A stretch of 64,000 bases of DNA from positions 275,501-339,500 of the forward strand of contig JAAOOA010000169.1 of NCBI GenBank assembly GCA_012861695.1. The letters are read 5' to 3'. Made by a program: the position numbers and the translations under genes. Within the stretch, counting starts at the first letter, position 1, and each line of letters starts with the position of its first letter. The notes under the pieces are model-generated. The model had not been told where the DNA came from, did not search any database, and saw nothing but the letters and a program-made list of their open reading frames with translations. The stretch is from Trematomus loennbergii (Eukaryota > Chordata > Actinopteri > Perciformes > Nototheniidae). This document shows positions 57,966 to 64,000 of this stretch, piece after piece.

Positions 57966-58180
57966 GTTGAATGAAGGATGATGATGGTCTGTGTTGAACT
58001 CTGGTGAATATGGAAGTTCCTCTCTCTTCTATAGTTCAGGAACATCTTAGCTCCTCCCTGAATCTCTCTGTCTCCTCTTAGATCTGTATTTCACTTCTCT
58101 CAGTTACACTTCCTCTCTGCTGGGGGTTGAGTTGTTTGAACATTAGTTGTGTTGTTTCCCTAAAGTCTAACAGAGAGAGA

Positions 58181-58193
58181 CTCCCTCTGGTGG
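58181..58193 (-). promoter_or_regulatory. CTCF-like motif next to the RSS of V gene 15
   Basis: CCACCAGAGGGAG on the V strand, 31 bp beyond the nonamer. Confidence 0.5.
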
Positions 58194-58224
58194 ATGCTGT
58201 GCAGTATTGTTGTCTTTGCTCCAA

Positions 58225-58263
58225 AGGTTTTGTACAGAGTTGTTGGTGTTTCCTGTCACTGTG
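58225..58263 (-). promoter_or_regulatory. 23-RSS of V gene 15
   Basis: CACAGTG (58257-58263), then ACAAAACCT (58225-58233) at exactly 23 bp. The nonamer has one A fewer than its siblings and the spacer one base more. Confidence 0.88.
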
Positions 58264-58703
58264 GGCTTCACAGCACAGTAGTACACAGCAGAGTCTGTCA
58301 CTGCAGCAGAGGAGAGGCTCAGATTGATTTGGTTTGACTCCACTGTAAACTTCAGTCCAGGGATTGGATCTTTAATTGTTCCTCCAATTCCTAAATGAGA
58401 GAAGATGAACTCTGGTGGTTTTCCTGGATATTGTCGATACCAGAAGAAACTATCACCACCAGTTGCTTCTTTGGAGTATCTGTAGGACAGAGTAACAGAG
58501 CTGCCTTCTGGACTGAACTCTTCTTTCTGTAATGCAGTGAGATTTTCACAGCTGACCCCTGAAGAGAGGAGTAATTCAAAAGACTCAGTTAATAGATCAC
58601 ATTTTATCAACATTAGAAGTTAACGTTTTCATGCAGAATGTTACGTACCTCTTAGAATGGAAACTAACAGTAGGGAATGTAAATAATAGTCTAATGACAG
58701 CAT
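58264..58703 (-). CDS. TRAV: TCR alpha V gene 15 (subgroup A), intact
   Basis: Leader exon 58649-58703 (MLSLDYYLHSLLLVSILR, donor GTACGT), V exon 58264-58558. Continuous through GVSCENLTALQKEEFSPEG, YSKEATGGDSFFWYRQYPGK, EFIFSHLGIGGTIKDPIPG, KFTVESNQINLSLSSAAV and TDSAVYYCAVK. Same leader as V gene 9, but with the subgroup-wide RSS and 3' flank of other genes in place of the ACACAAACA type. Confidence 0.93.
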
Positions 58704-59544
58704 GTTGAATGAAGGTGATGATGATGGTCTGTGTTGAACTCTGGTGAATATGGAAGTTCCTCTCTCTTCTATAGTTCAGGAACATCTTAGCTCCTCCCTG
58801 AATCTCTCTGTCTCCTCTTAGATCTGTATTTCACTTCTCTCAGTTACACTTCCTCCTGGGTAACAGATCCAAAGGCAGTCTGTAAATAAAAGTCAGAGGA
58901 CCTAGGATTGAACCCTGTGGTACACCACGTTAAATTACAGACCACCAGAGTAACTTATTTTTAAAGATAAGAACAAAGCAATCAAAACTTGAGTCTGTGA
59001 TGTGTACCAGTTTATTGAGAGAGGTGATTTAAAGTGTTTGATCAGTCAGAAAAAAACGTAACAATGACGGGCGTTAACGTGAAGTCAGATTAGTGAGAGG
59101 TGTTTCATCGAGAGAGAAATGTGTTTTAAATCATCTTAATCTAATAAGAATTGTACTTCATACCCAACATTTAAAAGGTCTTGAACACCACAACACAAGC
59201 TGCTGTTCCAATAGAACCTTTCATCAAATTGGGCTTGGAGATAAACTGAATCCAATGACAAAGTGAGAGGACCTAGGATTGAACCCTGTGGTACACCACA
59301 TGAAATCACAGACTGACAGAAAAACAGAAACACTTATTTTAAATTCATGGAGACTACATATTATGTTTAATCTGTGATAACAGGTCAGATTAACTGATTG
59401 AGTTAAACATTTAACCTGTGGATGTGAATCAAAGGCAGTACATGTGTTTGTATGGTAGTGCACAATTGTTAATAGATTTCAAATGATCAAGCATGTAAAC
59501 TACATTACTGTATCATCACAAACTATTGATGTTTCAGAGAGAGA

Positions 59545-59557
59545 CTCCCTCTGGTGG
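59545..59557 (-). promoter_or_regulatory. CTCF-like motif next to the RSS of V gene 16
   Basis: CCACCAGAGGGAG on the V strand, 33 bp beyond the nonamer. Confidence 0.5.
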
Positions 59558-59590
59558 ATGTGTGCAGTATTGTGTTGTCTTTGCTCCAAA

Positions 59591-59628
59591 GGTTTTTGTA
59601 CAGAGTGTTGGTGTTTCCTGTCACTGTG
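59591..59628 (-). promoter_or_regulatory. 23-RSS of V gene 16
   Basis: CACAGTG (59622-59628), 22-bp spacer, ACAAAAACC (59591-59599). Confidence 0.95.
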
Positions 59629-60191
59629 GGCCTCAGAGCACAGTAGTACACAGCAGAGTCTGTCTCTTTAGCTGAGATGATCTCCAGATCAACTCGTTTC
59701 TCTGTTTTGTCAATGTGAGCAGAGAAATCAGATTCAGTGGGATGGATCCCTCCTGCCTCTGTGATGGTAGAGCAGGAACTCTGGTCTGGATCTCTGGTAT
59801 TGTCGGTACCACTGGATATTGTAGATAGCCCCCTCATATTTACATGTCAGGCTGATGTTTCTGCCCTCTGCAACATGTTCTTCACTTCTTTCTGGCTTTA
59901 TGCTGTTCATGGAGCCCAGGGCTGCAAAATGAGAATTATTCATGTCAGTTAGTCTGCAGGAGATTTTAACATTAAGAGACTCAACGGAGGGTCTTCAATT
60001 TCCTGTCATCTTTGATCAGTTTGAGATAAACATGACCAAATGTCTTCATAGATCACAACGGTTGCTGCCTTACACAATAAAACCTCCAGTTATGAAATCT
60101 CTGGCTAATACAGCGGGTTAAATGAGACTTTATCTCTGTTCCAACACTCACCTATGAAGAGAGAGAAGAGTAACCAGAGGTAAAGCAACAT
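59629..60191 (-). pseudogene. TRAV: TCR alpha/delta V gene 16 (subgroup D), single-base frameshift
   Basis: Leader exon 60152-60191 (MLLYLWLLFSLFI, donor GTGAGT), longer intron (about 230 bp), V exon 59629-59921 after TTTTGCAG. It reads ALGSMNSIKPERSEEHVAEG, ISLTCKYEGAIYNIQWYRQY and RPEFLLY. One extra C (CTCTACCATCAC) then shifts the frame, after which ITEAGGIHPTESDFSAHIDK, LEIISAKETDSAVYYCALR follows in another frame. A single base makes it a pseudogene, so it may be functional if that base is an error. Confidence 0.85.
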
Positions 60192-60810
60192 GTCTTTGGA
60201 GATGGTAAAGTCGAACAGTCAGCAGATGAGTTCTCCTCCTGCAGAAGTGAAGCAGGAAACAGCCTCTCTGCTGCTCAGCCCTTCTCCTCAACATCAGATG
60301 ATTGTGCTTTTAGTTCCTCAAACATCTCACAAATCATCTCATTGGTTGATATAAACGTCAGTGGGGGGGCCAGAGAATCATGTTTTACTCGTTTAAACCA
60401 TCAAAATACTTTTCTCATATTTAAAACATTTAGTTCTCTTTGTGTTTCTCACTGACTCATACATTGAAATGTACAACAATTTAGCAATAACAATGACAGG
60501 CGTTAACGTGAAGTCAGATTAGTGAGAGGTGTTTCATCGAGAGAGAAATCTGCTTAAAAGATCTTAATATAATAAGAATGTTGCTTTATACTCAACATTA
60601 AATGGTCTTGAACACCACAACACAAGCTGCTGTTTCAATAGAACCTATCATCACATTGTGCTCCGAGATAAACTGAATCCAATGACAAAGTGAGAGGACC
60701 TAGGAGTGATCCCTGTGGTACACCACATGCAATCACAGACTGACAGAAAAATAGAGACACTTATTTTAAGTTCATGGAGACTACATATCTTTATTTCAAG
60801 CTGTGGTTTT
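60192..60810. other. V upstream region and spacer, no gene
   Basis: Contains a degraded spacer with the repeated GACGGGCGTTAACGTGAAGT-like phrase (about 60494) and an RT relic near 60700. Nothing else is supported. Confidence 0.5.
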
Positions 60811-60814
60811 AAAA

Positions 60815-61515
60815 TATATATATATTTAAATGCATTTATTTAACAGGGACAGTGCACATTAATTAACATTGCTGTAAATGTGCCAGTTAGCCACGAGGCT
60901 ATTGTTCATCTGTAGTCCCTGGACAGATTTTAAAAGTCAACCTAAAACACTTTTCATTTTAAACAAGTAAATACAATCCATTTAAAACATGCAACATATA
61001 TTACTGGAATACTTCAATACAAATAAAAACATTTAAAAGACAGAACAATAAAACAAAACAAATACAACAAAACATGTTAAAACACAGGCAGTGGGTTGTA
61101 AGGAGCAGAAGATTGTGTCAGTGTCTCAGAACTGATTCCTCACCAACCATGTTTTGAGTTTTGATTTAAATAAACTAAACGTAGTCTGGTCTCTGATTGG
61201 AGATGGGATTGAGTTCCATTGCTGAGCAGCTTTAACAGAAAATGAAGACTGACTGAAAGAACTTTTTCTGAGTGGAATAATGCAATCTGCTCTCGCTGCA
61301 CCTCTTGTTATCCTAGTTGCAGTTGTGCGTATGTTAATAAACTGTCTAAGAGGAGCTGAGGTAAGGCATGTTTAATGAGGTTTTCCCAAATCAACAAGTT
61401 GTATTTTTTGAGTATTGGGCAGTGATGTGAATAAACAGATTTTTTGTCCAGTATTTTGAGTGTTTGTGTGTACAATGACTCCAGTGGTTTTAATGTTGCT
61501 GTACTGGCATGTGAC
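60815..61515 (-). mobile_element. LINE 3' fragment of a second family
   Basis: On the - strand STGLWSHASTATLKPLESLY, then QTLKILDKKSVYSHHCPILK and YNLLIWEN, which resembles the C-terminal region of a fish LINE ORF2 from general recall. The 3' end (GTCCCTGTTAAATAAATGC) is related to 63660-63765. Confidence 0.55.
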
Positions 61516-61518
61516 CAG

Positions 61519-62584
61519 AGGCCTGTACTACGAAGCTGGTTCAACCTAACCTGGATATGTTGGAGTTAGCCGGTTGGCCTAAGCCAAAACATACGCGCTG
61601 GCGCTAAGCTGTACTACGACGCTGGTTATCAAGTGGATCGCTCAAGCCAGCCGTGTCCTATCTAGTTAGGTGCGCGTTCACATGAAAGGGGTGGTATTTG
61701 GAGCATTCGACCAATCTCAAACACGGAGAAGCGTACTGACAGCGCAGCGTCATACTTCCTGAATGAAAAGTGAACTTTAATATTAGTCAAATATGAAGAA
61801 GTTAAACTTTAAACATCCATGACTTAAACACTTTATCCAGGATAAAAGCCACATAGCTGCACCTGCAAGGTGAATACAGCTGGTAACAGAAAAAGTGTTT
61901 GAATGCGTACATTAACAGGTTTATGAAATCACTGCCCCGTCCAAGACACGATCTGACTTTAATTACATTTGACTCCAGTGTTTCGTCAACTTAATGTGTT
62001 GCTTAAAATAATACTTCTGCATCCAGTATGTGACACTGTGAGTGTTGCACGGCCAGATACGGCTCAGCTGACTCAGATAAGGAAATATATGATACATTAT
62101 GATGTGATATGATATGAATGATAATGGGACACATCTACGTCTGCACTTACAGTGCCGCGGACTGTACTTAATGTTACTCTGATCCGGTTTAAGTAAGCTT
62201 TCTTAACGCTAATATTATAATAGTCAGATTGCTCTGAAGATGGGAGGGGATATTCTATTAATTTTCACGTTCACACAGTCAGTTGATTTTGGCCGGCAGT
62301 CTTTCCTGCAACGGCAGTTTTTCTGTATTTCCTCTATCCTATAATATGAATTGATCGCTTTAAACTCCGCACACGGAGCTCTGATTGGTCAGCAGGCAGT
62401 GCTTTCACTGAGTTGATCTCTTAGCCTGCCACCTAACCTGCTCCGGAGCAGGTTTGCCGCTCAGCATAAGTTACCATGGAAATATAGCCTGCTAAAAAGA
62501 GAACCAGCGTCGTAGGACCGGAAAGCCCGAGATTTCCCTGAATTTAGCCGGCTAAGCGAAAATCCAGCTTCGTAGTACAGGCCT
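61519..62584. mobile_element. DNA element with 20-bp inverted ends and CAG target duplication
   Basis: Ends AGGCCTGTACTACGAAGCTGG and CCAGCTTCGTAGTACAGGCCT in shortened form (the terminal 18 bp match perfectly). CAG lies on both sides (61516-61518, 62585-62587). Subterminal repeats of CTGGTT and CGTAGTA occur inside. 1066 bp with no transposase; 3-bp target fits PIF/Harbinger. Confidence 0.82.
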
Positions 62585-62758
62585 CAGGTCGTTAAACTGA
62601 TTCACTGACTGAGTTAAACATTTGAACCTGCAGATGTGAATCAAAGGCAGTACATGTGTTTGTATGGTAGTGCACAATTGTTAATATATTTCAAATGATC
62701 AAGCAGGTAAACTACATTACTGTATCATCACAAACTATTGATGTTTATCAGAGAGAGA

Positions 62759-62771
62759 CTCCCTCAGGTGG
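62759..62771 (-). promoter_or_regulatory. decayed CTCF-like motif next to relic 17
   Basis: CCACCTGAGGGAG on the V strand, 34 bp beyond the nonamer; one base worse than the sibling sites. Confidence 0.35.
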
Positions 62772-62805
62772 ATGCTGTGCAGTATTGTGTTGTCTTTGCT
62801 CCAAA

Positions 62806-62860
62806 GGTTTTTGGACAGAGTGTTGGTGTTTCCTGTCACTGTGGGCTGCAGAGCACAGTA
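62806..62860 (-). pseudogene. V gene relic 17: RSS and the YYCALQ end only
   Basis: CACAGTG (62837-62843), 22-bp spacer, nonamer CCAAAAACC (62806-62814). The coding part is homologous to other V genes only up to CACAGTAGTA on the + strand (about 62863), where a pogo/Tigger-like element begins. The body of the V is not found on the far side within the window. Confidence 0.8.
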
Positions 62861-62866
62861 GTAGGA

Positions 62867-63805
62867 GACCAGGGACAGTTGCAACACTTTTTGGGCTTTT
62901 CCTCAATAAGTAAAAAACCATTTACAATAGGATAGCCATTTTGCTATATTATACATTATCAATATGTCAGCACTGAAAAAATGTATTTAAGATGTTTTTA
63001 TGAAATAAGTACAGGTTGGGAAATGTATTTTTTTAAAACTCAACAGTTACAACTATCCTTGTGTACAGGGACAGTTGTAGCACATGCCAGGCACAGTTGT
63101 AACATGTTAATAACGGTTACCTTTTTTCACACTACATGACAACAAATAGGGAAAGCTATCAAATTCTAAGGCAACAAGATTTGAATGGGGTTTCACACAT
63201 CCTCCAACAAACAATGAACAATGAACAGGATAACAGATAACACACAGCATCATCCTCTGTGAAGGATTAAACTGTTCTCTGAGAGGTGCTTCTACCTTAA
63301 TTATGTAGACCTACCTCCTTTGAGCTGAGACCATAGTATAAATCAGCTGCCTCCAGATAGTCTCTCAAAAGCATCTCCTGCTCTGTTGAGAACACCTTCT
63401 TTGGTGTCCAGTAGCCTACTCTTGGGGTGTTTGTGATCCCTGACTCTCCAACCTCAGCCTCTTTGTATGGAACCGGTACAGGGTGACATGGCATATATCC
63501 AGGGACTTTGCCACTTCCCTGAATGATTTGCCCTTCTCAACTTCATTTGAGGCCCTCTGCAGCAGAGCAAGTGGCACTCCCCTGTCTGTCTTCCTCTTTC
63601 TGACATTTGGCATACTGAAAACACACACACACACTTTAGGCCTACTGTACAGTATTTTATTCTGTTTATTTTTACAGGGACAATGCACACCAATCAACAA
63701 TACAACGGTATGCTTGAATGAACAATTGATCATTCAAGCAAATGAGCCATCATTGTAAATGTGCCATGTTACAACCGTCCCGTTACAACCGTCCCAGGAC
63801 CACCA
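62867..63805 (-). mobile_element. pogo/Tigger-like element with broken transposase N-terminus
   Basis: Imperfect inverted ends CCAGGGACAGTTGCAAC (about 62869) and the inverse of GTTACAACCGTCCCAGG (right end, about 63800). On the - strand an ATG at 63611-63613 opens MPNVRKRKTDRGVPLALLQR, then SFREVAKSLDICHVTLYRFH, a Psq/CENP-B-type helix-turn-helix. A +1 shift near 63420 follows, then VGYWTPKKVFSTEQEMLLRD and LYYGLSSKEV. The DDE domain is absent. Confidence 0.65.
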
Positions 63806-64000
63806 GTCTTGCTTTCACCCCTGTGAACCTGCCTGATTGCTAGCTTGACCCATATTTAGCTAGTTATACTTGTAGCTTACAAAACAGTGATTCTAATAAT
63901 ACTAGTTTGGATTCCTAGACATTTGAACTCAAGACAGTATCCAAAAAATACATCATATAATTAGTTAATATTTTACCTCAGAAAACACTTTTGCTGATAT
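63806..64000. other. no recognisable feature
   Basis: AT-rich end of the window. Confidence 0.4.

Overview
The window looks like a piece of a teleost (bony fish) T-cell receptor alpha/delta locus. The left edge carries two TRAJ segments with 12-RSSs and the four-exon TRAC constant gene, all on the + strand (192-5000). The right half (34.9-62.9 kb) is an array of 15 recognisable V genes plus 2 RSS-only relics, all on the - strand. Each V has the usual leader exon, short intron and V exon, ending in a heptamer CACAGTG, a spacer of about 22 bp and an ACAAAAACC-type nonamer. The organism is inferred from teleost-type V frameworks (motifs SCEDL, WYRQYPGKPPEF, SSAAVTDSAVYYCA), the short TRAC Ig domain, long CA/GT microsatellites and typical fish transposons. 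No species can be named.

Layout: TRAJ-TRAJ-TRAC at 0.2-5 kb. From 5 to 31 kb there is a spacer without host genes, packed with transposons and tandem repeats: a broken piggyBac-like transposase with a hAT MITE inside it, a deleted LTR retrotransposon, an L2/Maui-like LINE whose RT has expanded into a minisatellite, a hAT element with perfect 8-bp target duplications, a 2.3-kb minisatellite of about 20-bp units, several TTAA-flanked elements, and a fold-back repeat. From 31 to 63 kb lies the inverted V array, with segmental duplications. From 62.9 kb a pogo/Tigger-like element cuts off the last V relic.

How it works together: the V 23-RSSs and J 12-RSSs both sit on the low-coordinate side of their coding segments, so V-to-J joining here must go by inversion of the DNA between them, which brings V-J-C onto the - strand. 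This arrangement is known in teleosts. As assembled, six V genes are intact (near 38.4, 48.3, 49.0, 51.6, 53.7 and 58.3 kb). Nine are broken by frameshifts or loss of the leader, and two are reduced to the RSS.

The most interesting signal is a CTCF-like motif about 33-68 bp beyond the RSS nonamer of 14 of the 17 RSSs. Two independent sequence versions serve different V subgroups. All lie on the V coding strand, and a + strand CTCF-like site lies on the TRAC side. This resembles the RSS-adjacent CTCF sites of mammalian VH genes, and it has not, as far as I know, been described for fish TRA V genes. CTCF binding is inferred from the motif only.
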